Positions 16,528 through 23,945 of a stretch of 64,000 nucleotides of DNA are shown piece after piece. The stretch is from Erythrobacter sanguineus (GTDB lineage: Bacteria > Pseudomonadota > Alphaproteobacteria > Sphingomonadales > Sphingomonadaceae), in assembly GCA_945878845.1 (NCBI GenBank), contig CAMCUB010000002.1, forward strand, positions 62,001 through 126,000. Reading direction: 5' to 3'. The notes below the pieces were generated by a model. That model was not told the DNA's origin and ran no database searches. It saw only the letters and a list, made by a program, of their open reading frames with translations. The position numbers and the translations under genes were made by a program. Position 1 is the first letter of the stretch, and each line of letters opens with the position of its first letter.

Positions 16528-16980
16528 ATGCTCCTGTCCCTGCTTGTCGCCCCGCTGCTCGCCGCGCAGCTCACGTTCGAGGCGCGTCCCGTCCCGCCGC
16601 CTCCCCCGCCGCCGGGATCGCCAGCATTTCAGCGCGAGTGGGACCGCTACGCCCGCGATCTGGCGTTCCAATGCATGTCGCATGAGGGGATCGACATCAT
16701 TTTGGGTGCCCGCGACCGCGAGCGCGCCGAACGCGCCTCCGGTCCGCAGGAATGGCGCATCCATCATGAAGCGGTGGCGCAGGCCGCCTGGGCCGAACCC
16801 TTCGATGCCGAAGCCTTCGCAAAGGCCGTCCGCGCCGAGGCGGCCTATCGTGCCCAGCAGGAGATCGAACGAGCAGAGGCGAACCTTGCTCTGATCAACG
16901 CCCTCTCCGGAAGAGACCGCGAAATCTTCGCCCATCGCATGACCACCGAAGTGCGCGAGGGCTACGTCAAACCCTGCTGA
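16528..16980 (+). CDS. Secreted helical protein of unknown function
   Basis: A 150-residue protein with a short signal peptide (LLSLLVAPLLAAQ), a Pro-rich linker (VPPPPPPPG) and a mainly helical, charged remainder containing AYRAQQEIERAEANLALINAL. It has two cysteines (C49 and the C-terminal C150) that could pair in the periplasm. The composition recalls small periplasmic stress proteins, but I do not recognise the family. It starts 25 bases after the siroheme gene and converges on the winged-helix regulator. Confidence 0.65.
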   Translation: MLLSLLVAPLLAAQLTFEARPVPPPPPPPGSPAFQREWDRYARDLAFQCMSHEGIDIILGARDRERAERASGPQEWRIHHEAVAQAAWAEPFDAEAFAKAVRAEAAYRAQQEIERAEANLALINALSGRDREIFAHRMTTEVREGYVKPC

Positions 16981-17010
16981 CCCCGGTTGGGGGCGCGAGG
17001 CCCTCGGCCC

Positions 17011-18042
17011 TCAGGCCGCTTGCAGCACCGGCATCCGCAGGCTGGCAAAATAGCCCGACATCGCCGCCACCGCCTTGTCGCTCAGCGCGATGAAGGCGCG
17101 ACGCTTGTCGGCCGGATCGGGGACGCGCACAAAGATCCCGCTCTCGACCATCTGCGTCAGCCAGCGCAGCGCGGTGGTCGCCGGGACGCCGGCCGCGATG
17201 CACAGCGAGGTCACCGAGACCCGCGCGCCTTCGCCATGTGCGGCGGTGAGATCGAGCAGCATGTCCCACGCCGGATCGCCGAACAGCTCGGGATCGAAGA
17301 AGCGGCTGCGCGCCTGACGGTTGGCGATGATCTGCCGCACCACATGCGGATCGGGGAGCGGCAGTCCGGAGGACGGCGACCCTGGGAGCGACGCGGGGGC
17401 GGCAGGCGCAGCACCGAAGCTGCCGAAAGCCGAGGGTTCGGGCGCATGGTAATCGCGCTTCATTTCGCCAAGAATGCTCACGGGAGCAGGCGCATGGCTC
17501 AGCCGGTCGAGCGAATGGGCGATCGCTTCGACCTGCTGCGACAGGCGCAGCAGCGCGACGCGGTCTTCCTCGCCCATTTCGCGCAGGCGCGCCGCGCCGG
17601 CCTCGCCCATCACCCGGCCAACCGCGATCACGCGCTCGGCGCGGCTGGGGCTGACGAGGATCTGAGGGGAAGACTGGTCGAGCACCGCGAAGACATCGTC
17701 CAATCCTTCAAGATTGGTCGCGACAATCAGCTTCGCCCCCGAACGCGCCACCCGCATATCGAGCCGCGCGAGGCCCGCGAGCATCATCGCGTCGATCCCG
17801 CGCGAGCCGCTGACCGCGCAATCGACCACCACCACATCGCCCAGCAGCGCGATCGGCCCTTCGAGCAGCGCCCGCAAGCTCCCCCCGTCGATCGAGCGGA
17901 ACCCCGCCCCGCCAAGGTCAGCGGCGATCTGGCGGCGCAAGCCCTCCTCGGCCCCGAAAATCGCGACCCGCGCGGGCAGCCCGGCGCCGTCATCGGCGAG
18001 GTCGTAGGAGAAATCTTCCTGTTTCGTAGCATTGGTCAGCAT
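17011..18042 (-). CDS. Winged-helix (MarR-like) regulator with N-terminal receiver-like domain
   Basis: A 343-residue protein. Residues about 25-140 form an alternating alpha/beta unit (ARVAIFGAEEGLRRQIAADL, VVVVDCAVSGSRGIDAMML, KLIVATN) that resembles a response-regulator receiver but lacks a clear phosphorylation set. A Pro/Ser linker follows. The C-terminal 95 residues are a winged helix with RVSVTSLCIAAGVPATTALRWLTQMVESGIFVR and DKRRAFIALSDKA. Known relatives in sphingomonads are annotated as MarR-type regulators; targets are unknown. The start at 18042 has GGAG 8 bases upstream. A palindrome overlapping this site suggests autoregulation. Confidence 0.8.
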   Translation of the reverse strand: MLTNATKQEDFSYDLADDGAGLPARVAIFGAEEGLRRQIAADLGGAGFRSIDGGSLRALLEGPIALLGDVVVVDCAVSGSRGIDAMMLAGLARLDMRVARSGAKLIVATNLEGLDDVFAVLDQSSPQILVSPSRAERVIAVGRVMGEAGAARLREMGEEDRVALLRLSQQVEAIAHSLDRLSHAPAPVSILGEMKRDYHAPEPSAFGSFGAAPAAPASLPGSPSSGLPLPDPHVVRQIIANRQARSRFFDPELFGDPAWDMLLDLTAAHGEGARVSVTSLCIAAGVPATTALRWLTQMVESGIFVRVPDPADKRRAFIALSDKAVAAMSGYFASLRMPVLQAA

Positions 18043-18051
18043 CGACTCGAC

Positions 18052-18066
18052 TCCAACAATGTTGGA
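18052..18066. promoter_or_regulatory. Palindrome at the regulator's ribosome-binding site
   Basis: TCCAAC-AAT-GTTGGA is a perfect 6-bp inverted repeat with a 3-base centre, lying 10-24 bases before the start codon and containing the GGAG site. Its position fits an autoregulatory operator for the winged-helix protein, or an RNA hairpin. No second copy was noticed in the window. Confidence 0.5.
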
Positions 18067-18110
18067 ACGAGAGTAGAACAAAAACAGATCAGGTCAAGTA
18101 AATCTGCGTA

Positions 18111-18668
18111 TTAGGGCCTGATCTCGATCGTGGTGCCGTCGGGAACGATGCGCCACAGCTCTTCGATTTCGGCGTTGGAGAGGGCGATGCAGCCGTCGGT
18201 CCAATCGCCCGGAACGCGGCCGAAGGGCAGGCTGTTGGGCTGGCCGTGGAGGAAGATGTCGCCCCCCGGTGAGCGCCCCTGCGCCTGCGCAAAGGCGCGG
18301 TCTTCGGGGTTGGGGTAGGAGACTTTCAGGCTGAGGTGATAGGCGCTGCCCGGATTGCGCCCCTCGATCGTGTAGCTGCCCTCGGGCGTGCGCTCGTCGC
18401 CTTCGAACTGCTTGTGGCCTTGCGGTGCGTCGCCAAACTGCAGCCCGCGCCACGCCTTCACGGGTTGGCCCCCGGCATAGGCGACCATAAGCCGTTCGGA
18501 CTTGTCGACGATCAGGTAGTCGATGCTGGCAAAGCGCCGCTCGGGCAGGATCCGCGCCGCTTCCCGCTCAAGCGGGGATTGCGAGGAAGGACCGCGCGCC
18601 TCGTCCGGCGGCGGCGCGGAGCAGGCGGCGACAAGCAGCAGGGGCATGAGGAGCGCGAGGCGGGTCAT
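18111..18668 (-). CDS. L,D-transpeptidase (YkuD) lipoprotein
   Basis: A 185-residue protein with lipobox LLVAAC (Cys16) and a YkuD catalytic domain. The active site is visible as DIFLHGQPN (His) followed by GDWTDGCIALSN (catalytic Cys). Such enzymes make 3-3 peptidoglycan crosslinks or attach lipoproteins in the periplasm; this one resembles the murein-peptide-processing L,D-carboxypeptidase/transpeptidase branch with a TPEGSYTI substrate strand. It is preceded by purA on the same strand with a GC-rich hairpin between. Confidence 0.9.
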   Translation of the reverse strand: MTRLALLMPLLLVAACSAPPPDEARGPSSQSPLEREAARILPERRFASIDYLIVDKSERLMVAYAGGQPVKAWRGLQFGDAPQGHKQFEGDERTPEGSYTIEGRNPGSAYHLSLKVSYPNPEDRAFAQAQGRSPGGDIFLHGQPNSLPFGRVPGDWTDGCIALSNAEIEELWRIVPDGTTIEIRP

Positions 18669-18778
18669 GGCGGCGAGAGTAACCTGCGCGGGCCACTGCG
18701 ATCAATGCGGGAAAATCCGCTGGCCCTCGAGGGGACAGGAGCGCGTGCAGCCGGGCAGCGCAGCCCCCCTCCCCCCAA

Positions 18779-18802
18779 CCCCCTCCCGCGAGGGGAGGGG
18801 GA
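18779..18802 (-). terminator. GC-rich hairpin after purA
   Basis: The arms CCCCCTCCC and GGGAGGGGG (read on either strand) flank a 6-base centre, about 10 bases beyond the purA stop. On the minus strand no T-run follows, so it may be a dispersed repeat acting as an mRNA end rather than a classical terminator. Confidence 0.4.
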
Positions 18803-18811
18803 GAAACGGGC

Positions 18812-20101
18812 TCAATCCACGAACGGATCGCGCATCAGGATCGTGTCGTCGCGCTCGGGGCTGGTCGAGACCAGCGCGACGGGGCATTCGATCAGCTCTT
18901 GAATGCGCTGGATATACTTGATCGCGTTGGCCGGAAGGTCGGCATAGGACCGCGCGCCCGCGGTGCTCTCAGACCAGCCGGGCATTTCCTCGTAGATCGG
19001 CTCGCAGGCGGCCTGGTCGGCGGAATGGCTGGGGAGGTAGTCATAGACCTTCCCGTGCAAGCGATAGCCGGTGCAGATCGCGACCTTCTCCAGCCCGTCG
19101 AGCACGTCGATCTTGGTGAGCGCGATGCCGGTCACGCCAGAGATCGCGCAGGACTGGCGCACCAGCACCGCATCAAACCAGCCCACACGGCGCTTGCGGC
19201 CGGTGACGGTGCCGAATTCATGGCCGCGCTCGCCCAATCGCTGGCCGATTTCGTCCTCGAGCTCGGTGGGGAACGGGCCGGAGCCGACGCGGGTGGTGTA
19301 GGCCTTGACGATCCCGAGCACATAGCCGGTCGAATTGGGGCCGAGGCCGCTGCCGCTCGCCGCCGTGCCGCTCACCGTGTTGGAGCTGGTGACGAAGGGA
19401 TAGGTGCCGTGGTCGACATCGAGCAGCACGCCCTGCGCGCCCTCGAACAGGATCTTCGCGCCTGCGCGGCGGACTTTCTTGAGGCGCTTCCACACCGGCT
19501 GGGCGAAGCGGAGCACGAAAGGCGCGATCTCGCGCAGTTCCTCGAGCAGCGCGGCACGGTCAACCGGCGGCTGGCCGAAGCCCGCCCGCAGCGCGTCATG
19601 GTGCGCGCAGAGGCGGTCAAGCTGCGGCTCCAAAGTATCGAGATGCGCCAGATCGCACACGCGGATGGCGCGGCGGCCAACCTTGTCCTCGTAGGCCGGG
19701 CCAATCCCGCGCCCGGTGGTGCCGATCTTGCCCTTGCCCGCCGCCGTCTCGCGCAACCCATCAAGGTCGCGGTGGAGCGGCAGGATCAGCGGGCAGTTAT
19801 CCGCCACGGCGAGATTGTCGTCGGTGATCGAAACGCCCTGCCCTTCGACCTTGGCGACCTCGTCACGCAGCGCCCAGGGATCGAGCACCACGCCATTGCC
19901 GATCACCGACAGCGTGCCCGAGACGATCCCTGAGGGCAGCAGCGAGAGCTTGTAGGTCTTGCCGTCGATCACCAGCGTGTGGCCGGCATTATGCCCGCCC
20001 TGAAAGCGCACCACGGCATCGGCGCGGCTCGCGAGCCAGTCGACGATCTTGCCCTTGCCCTCATCGCCCCACTGGGCGCCGATCACGGTGACGTTGGCCA
20101 T
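18812..20101 (-). CDS. purA: Adenylosuccinate synthetase
   Basis: A 429-residue GTP-dependent enzyme that joins IMP and aspartate, the committed step to AMP. The N-terminal [16 protein letters not shown] holds the catalytic Asp and the GTP loop, with [24 protein letters not shown] and LTKIDVLDG following in order. The ATG has AAGGATAG upstream. It lies downstream of hisZ on the same strand, an order seen in sphingomonads, but is separated from it here by an esterase on the opposite strand plus two other genes. Confidence 0.98.
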   Translation of the reverse strand: MANVTVIGAQWGDEGKGKIVDWLASRADAVVRFQGGHNAGHTLVIDGKTYKLSLLPSGIVSGTLSVIGNGVVLDPWALRDEVAKVEGQGVSITDDNLAVADNCPLILPLHRDLDGLRETAAGKGKIGTTGRGIGPAYEDKVGRRAIRVCDLAHLDTLEPQLDRLCAHHDALRAGFGQPPVDRAALLEELREIAPFVLRFAQPVWKRLKKVRRAGAKILFEGAQGVLLDVDHGTYPFVTSSNTVSGTAASGSGLGPNSTGYVLGIVKAYTTRVGSGPFPTELEDEIGQRLGERGHEFGTVTGRKRRVGWFDAVLVRQSCAISGVTGIALTKIDVLDGLEKVAICTGYRLHGKVYDYLPSHSADQAACEPIYEEMPGWSESTAGARSYADLPANAIKYIQRIQELIECPVALVSTSPERDDTILMRDPFVD

Positions 20102-20444
20102 GGCTATCCTTCTGGCGGGTGGCGGGAGAATTGTGCGCGCGGGGCCTAGGCGTTTGGGCCCAGTGAGGCAAGCGGGGGGCTTTCCTATTTCGCTTTCCTA
20201 CTCCCCCCTCGCGCGGCAGTCTTTGCTTCATGATTGCCGATCGCCTCCTTGCCCCTGTCTCCCCCGCGTCCGACGACGGTCCGGAAGGGCCGCGCGCGGG
20301 GGAGGGATTTTCGCTTCTATACTGTGTCTCATGTGTCTCATGGTTCAGCCCTGCGAAGCGCAAGCTGAATGACGGGCTCCGCGAAGGGTTCGGGCGCGTG
20401 GGGCGTTGGAGGGGGAGAATCGCCCACCTGCAAGGAACGCCCCG
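20102..20444. other. Intergenic stretch between divergent purA and esterase genes
   Basis: 343 bases without a credible gene. It holds the 10-bp inverted repeat CTCCCCCGCG (20259-20268)/CGCGGGGGAG (20295-20304) and a copy of the TATACwGTGTCTCATGTGTCTC repeat (20318-20339). Promoters for both flanking genes must lie here, but I see no clear -35/-10 pair. The short open frames here are low-quality and reflect the repeats. Confidence 0.6.
20318..20339 (+). repeat. 22-bp dispersed repeat (TATACwGTGTCTCATGTGTCTC)
   Basis: This 22-base stretch matches the minus-strand copy at 60405-60426 in 21 of 22 positions. Both lie in intergenic DNA. Read in the other direction it encodes the peptide HETHE, known to appear at frame ends in this bacterial group. 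Confidence 0.7.
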
Positions 20445-21524
20445 ATGAACACTCCCGCCAAGCTCATACTCGCCGCCGGAGCCCTCGCCGCGCTCGCCAC
20501 CCCGATCCTCGCGCAGCAGCGCCCCGGCGGCGGCGAACGCCTGCCCAAGGAGTGCCGCGCCGAGATCATCAAGCTGTGCGGCACCGATCGCTCGCAGATG
20601 CGCACCTGCCTGATGGAGAAGGCCGACCAGCTCTCCGAAGGCTGCCGCGCGAGCCTGCGCGCGCGGATCGAGCAGCGCGGGGGCGCGGGGCGCGCCGGGC
20701 AGCGTGGAGCCGGGGGCGCAGAAGGGGCCGAGGCCGCCAAGGCCCCGCCGCCGCAGACGCTCTCCTACGGCAAGGACAGCCTCCAGGGGCTCGACCTGTG
20801 GGTGCCCGAGGGCGCCGAGAAGGCGCCGCTCGTCCTGTTCGTCCATGGCGGCGGGTGGAAGCGGGGCAGCAAGGACAATGCCGTGGGCCGCGCCATGCCC
20901 GCGCACATGCTCGAACAGGGCTATGCCTTCGCCTCGATCGACTACCGGCTGGTGCCCCGCAACACGGTCGAGGAGCAAGCGGCCGACGTCGCCGCTGCGC
21001 TCGCCCACCTGCTGAAGCGCGCCGACAGCCTCGGCATTGACCGCAGCCGCGTGGTGCTGACCGGGCACTCGGCGGGCGCGCATCTGGTCGCACTGGTCGG
21101 GACCGACGAGCGCTACCTCAAGAAGGTTGGCCTCAGCTTTGCCGACATCGACGGGGTGATGCCCAATGACGGCGCGGCCTATGATGTCGCCACCCAGTTC
21201 ACCATGGCCGGGCCGCGCATGAAGGCAACCTATGAACAGGCCTTCGGCACCGATCCGGCACGCCAGCAGGCGCTCTCGCCGATGCGCCAGGCGGGCGCGC
21301 CCAATGCGCCGGCCTTCCTGCTGCTCCACGTCGAGCGGCGCGATGCGGTCGACCAATCGAAGCGGCTGGCCGAAGCGCTCAAGGCAGGCGGCACCGCGGT
21401 TGAGATCGCGGGCTTTGCGGGCGACGGGCTGCGCGGCCACATGGAGATCAACCGCAAGCTCGGCCAGCCCGACTACCCCGCCACCCAGGTGATGGACGCG
21501 TGGCTGAGGAAAGTGCTGGGTTGA
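20445..21524 (+). CDS. Secreted alpha/beta-hydrolase with N-terminal Cys-rich segment
   Basis: A 359-residue protein with a signal peptide (ending near ILAQQ). Residues about 33-75 form a Cys-rich unit with four cysteines (ECRAEIIKLCG, MRTCLMEKADQLSEGC) like a single Cys-rich (GLG1-type) repeat. A Gly/Ala-rich linker leads to a carboxylesterase domain with oxyanion HGGGW, nucleophile GHSAGAH, and a late GLRGHMEIN that may supply the catalytic His. Related hydrolases act on feruloyl or small acyl esters, but the substrate here is unknown. The start has AAGGAA 8 bases upstream. The fused layout is unusual. Confidence 0.85.
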   Translation: MNTPAKLILAAGALAALATPILAQQRPGGGERLPKECRAEIIKLCGTDRSQMRTCLMEKADQLSEGCRASLRARIEQRGGAGRAGQRGAGGAEGAEAAKAPPPQTLSYGKDSLQGLDLWVPEGAEKAPLVLFVHGGGWKRGSKDNAVGRAMPAHMLEQGYAFASIDYRLVPRNTVEEQAADVAAALAHLLKRADSLGIDRSRVVLTGHSAGAHLVALVGTDERYLKKVGLSFADIDGVMPNDGAAYDVATQFTMAGPRMKATYEQAFGTDPARQQALSPMRQAGAPNAPAFLLLHVERRDAVDQSKRLAEALKAGGTAVEIAGFAGDGLRGHMEINRKLGQPDYPATQVMDAWLRKVLG

Positions 21525-21550
21525 ACGCTTGCACTCTCCCCCTACCCCGC

Positions 21551-21624
21551 CCCGGGCTTGACCCGGGGTCCGGCTGCCTTGAGCTATGGTTCGAGACAGC
21601 GGGGTCCCGGGTCAGGCCCGGGAC
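21551..21624. repeat. Pair of GC-rich palindromes after the esterase gene
   Basis: CCCCGGGCTTGACCCGGGG (21551-21569) and TCCCGGGTCAGGCCCGGGA (21606-21624) are each self-complementary and also pair with each other. They lie between the convergent esterase and lipoprotein genes and may end both transcripts. Confidence 0.7.
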
Positions 21625-21658
21625 GGGGGAAGATCGGATTGCGGTCATCCGCCCGCGA

Positions 21659-22261
21659 TCAGGGATCGTTGGGGTCCTTCTTGCAGGGCGCATCGTGGAA
21701 GCGGACCCACTGCACCAGCGAGTCCTCCGGATAGGCGGGGTTAGGGTAACCACCCGTCGTCACGACGACGAGGCAGCGCTCCCCGCGCCGGAAGTTCATG
21801 TCACAGTGGGCGAGCCCCGTGCCCTGACAATAGCCGACCTCGGGGAAGTCGGAGCAGGAGTCATTGGCGGTGAAGCCGGAGCAGGGCCCCTGGAGCGGCA
21901 CCCATCCTTTGCCAAGGATGATCTTGCGGGCGTCGAGGTAGCTCATCTCCTCGACCGGCAGTCCCTCGGGAGGGTCCGCCCCGCCCTCCTGGAACATGTT
22001 GCCGTTGAAGCTCTCGGCCATCCGGCAAGCCTCCAGATCACCCTTGTCGCACTGGTCGTAGTAGCAGACCTTGGCGTTGTCATAGCCGCCGTTGCGCTCG
22101 CCTTGGCAATCGACCCGCGCGGCGGCAGAGGTGCGCGCGGGCGCGGGGGTTGGCGCAGGTGCCGCAGCGACCGCGCCGGTGGGCGGCGTGTCGGGGGCGC
22201 GTTCGTCCGCGCCGGAGCAGGCCGCAAGCATCAGGGCAAGGATGAGAGCGCCGCGCCGCAT
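21659..22261 (-). CDS. Cysteine-rich lipoprotein of unknown function
   Basis: A 200-residue protein with lipobox LMLAAC (Cys15), an Ala/Pro linker to about residue 48, then a Cys-rich domain with ten further cysteines (for example KVCYYDQCDKGDLEACR, GPCSGFTANDSCSDF and YCQGTGLAHCDMNF). The pattern suggests a disulfide-stabilised envelope domain. I do not recognise the family. It is transcribed towards the esterase gene, which also carries a Cys-rich segment; whether they work together is unknown. Confidence 0.75.
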   Translation of the reverse strand: MRRGALILALMLAACSGADERAPDTPPTGAVAAAPAPTPAPARTSAAARVDCQGERNGGYDNAKVCYYDQCDKGDLEACRMAESFNGNMFQEGGADPPEGLPVEEMSYLDARKIILGKGWVPLQGPCSGFTANDSCSDFPEVGYCQGTGLAHCDMNFRRGERCLVVVTTGGYPNPAYPEDSLVQWVRFHDAPCKKDPNDP

Positions 22262-22311
22262 GGCTCATCCTACCACAGCAATATCAGAAGGCTAGCCGGG
22301 CGATCTGCCCC

Positions 22312-22701
22312 CTACACCGCCGCGATGACGTCGATCTCGACCATCAGTTCGGGCAGCGCGAGGCCCTTGACCTCGACCGTCGTGTCGGCGGGATATGGCG
22401 GGGTGAACCAGCGCTTCCTCGCTTCGAGAATGGCGGGGAAGTTCGCCATGTCGGTGAGGTAGATGGTGACCTTGACCACTTTCGACAGGTCGCTGCCGCC
22501 CGCGGCCAGCACGGTCTCGATATTGGCGAAGGTCTGCGCGAGCTGCGCGTCGAAGTCAGCGACGCCAACGATGCTGCCGTCCGGCCCGATGCTCGCCTGG
22601 CCTGAGAGGAACAGGAGGTCGCCGACGCGCCAACCCGGCGCGATCAGGTACGGCGCGAGCGGGTCGTTTGCGAGGGTGATCGGCGTGGGCTTGCTGGTCA
22701 T
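22312..22701 (-). CDS. RidA/YjgF family protein
   Basis: A 129-residue protein of the RidA fold. Landmarks are LFLSGQASIGPDGSIVG, QTFANIETVLAAGGSDLSKVVKVTIYLTD and the C-terminal LPELMVEIDVIAAV. Canonical RidA deaminates reactive enamine/imine products of PLP enzymes; its key Arg near the end (in xxRVExxVxA) is not obvious here, as Glu-rich LMVEID is seen, so it may be a divergent member. Its ATG overlaps the hisZ stop (ATGA), so it is coupled to hisZ. Confidence 0.85.
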   Translation of the reverse strand: MTSKPTPITLANDPLAPYLIAPGWRVGDLLFLSGQASIGPDGSIVGVADFDAQLAQTFANIETVLAAGGSDLSKVVKVTIYLTDMANFPAILEARKRWFTPPYPADTTVEVKGLALPELMVEIDVIAAV

Positions 22702-23825
22702 CGGGTGTCCTCCAGCGCAACGGGCGCGGTGCCTTGCAGGATGTAGCCGCAGTCCAGCATCCGGGGGTCCTCGCCCGGCGCAAGCTGCGCGCGGGTGCGC
22801 CAGCCCTCGAACCGCAGCATCGCCGCCGCGGCGCGGTCGTGGCCGAGGGGGAGGTAGCAGGTCCGCACCGCCTCGGGCTGCGGGGCGATGTCGGCGAGGC
22901 GGTCGAGGTAGAGGGTGAAGCCGGTCGCGGCCTCCTCGCTGCCCGCGATGCGGTAGGTGCCGCCGCGCCCGGCCGCGCGGCGCAGGCCCTCGGCATAGAG
23001 GGTGAAGCCGAACCACGACTGATACTCGAAGCCGTGGCGCTCGGTCGGGTCGAGGGTGATGGTAGCGGCGTCGCCGACGGCTGCGGCAATCGCCTCGAGC
23101 CCGTCGAGCCGGGACTTGAGGGCGCCGCCCGCGTCGACCGCGCGAAGCGAGAGCAGAGCCGCCTCGAAGGGCCCGGTGGCGTAGAGCAGCGGGAGGTAGG
23201 CGGAGCCGCCTGCGGCCTTGAGTCCGCCAGCGTCCTTGGTGTCGAGCTCGCGGCGGACGGCCTCGCGCGCCTCGGGGGCAAGCGGGAAGGCCTTCTCGGC
23301 GAGGGTGTCGACGAGGTCAGGGAGCGTGAAGTCGACCGCGATGCCGGTGAGGCCTGCGGCCTTGAGCGCCTCAATGGCGAGCATCACCACCTCGCCTGCG
23401 GCTGCCACAGAGTCCGCGCCGATCAGCTCGGCCCCGAGTTGCAGGCGTTCACGGGCGGGATCGAGCTGGCTCGCCTTGATGAGCACGGTGTCGCCGCAAT
23501 AGGCGAGCCGGAGCGGGCGCGGGGCGGCGGCGAGGCTGGTCGCAGCGATGCGGCCGACCTGCGGGGTGATGTCGGAGCGCAGCGCAAGGGTGCGCAAGGA
23601 TGCCGGGTCGACGAAGCGGAACATCGCGCTCGTCTCGCCCACGGTGACGCCCGCCATGCGACCGACCAGCGAGGCCTCGAACTCGAGCAGCGGCGGGCGC
23701 ACGCGGTCATAGCCATGCGCATCGAGCACATCGAGACAAGCGCGCATCATCGCGGTGATCCGCGCGGCTTCAGCAGGCAGGCGGTCCTCGAGGCCTTCGG
23801 GGAGGAGGTCGTTGGGTTGGGTCAT
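22698..23825 (-). CDS. hisZ: ATP phosphoribosyltransferase regulatory subunit HisZ
   Basis: A 375-residue class II aminoacyl-tRNA-synthetase-like protein that lacks synthetase activity and regulates a short HisG in histidine synthesis. Visible are MFRFVDPASLRTLALRSDITPQVGRIA and RPLRLAYCGDTVLI (motif 2-like) and the late GRGGTYRIAG. The partner hisG is not in the window. It lies downstream of serA after a repeat and upstream of ridA, with a 4-base overlap to the latter. Confidence 0.92.
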   Translation of the reverse strand: MTQPNDLLPEGLEDRLPAEAARITAMMRACLDVLDAHGYDRVRPPLLEFEASLVGRMAGVTVGETSAMFRFVDPASLRTLALRSDITPQVGRIAATSLAAAPRPLRLAYCGDTVLIKASQLDPARERLQLGAELIGADSVAAAGEVVMLAIEALKAAGLTGIAVDFTLPDLVDTLAEKAFPLAPEAREAVRRELDTKDAGGLKAAGGSAYLPLLYATGPFEAALLSLRAVDAGGALKSRLDGLEAIAAAVGDAATITLDPTERHGFEYQSWFGFTLYAEGLRRAAGRGGTYRIAGSEEAATGFTLYLDRLADIAPQPEAVRTCYLPLGHDRAAAAMLRFEGWRTRAQLAPGEDPRMLDCGYILQGTAPVALEDTR

Positions 23826-23847
23826 GTTGCAATGCCCCTACCCAAAT

Positions 23848-23930
23848 CGTCATCCCGGCGAAAGCCGGGATCGCTGGCGGCAGACACGGGGCCGCACCGC
23901 GAGCGATCCCGGGTCAAGCCCGGGATGACG
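23848..23930. repeat. Dispersed cruciform repeat between serA and hisZ
   Basis: Left half CGTCATCCCGGCGAAAGCCG at 23848-23867 continuing to 23875; right half AGCGATCCCGGGTCAAGCCC at 23902-23921 continuing to 23930. Each half is palindromic and the halves complement each other. It sits between serA and hisZ and could tune read-through. Confidence 0.75.
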
Positions 23931-23945
23931 AGGAAGGGCGGGAGA

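Noticed and set aside
20230..20448. A 72-codon frame in the purA-esterase gap
   Set aside because: Its middle is the translated 22-bp dispersed repeat and palindrome arms; it has no ribosome-binding site or domain.
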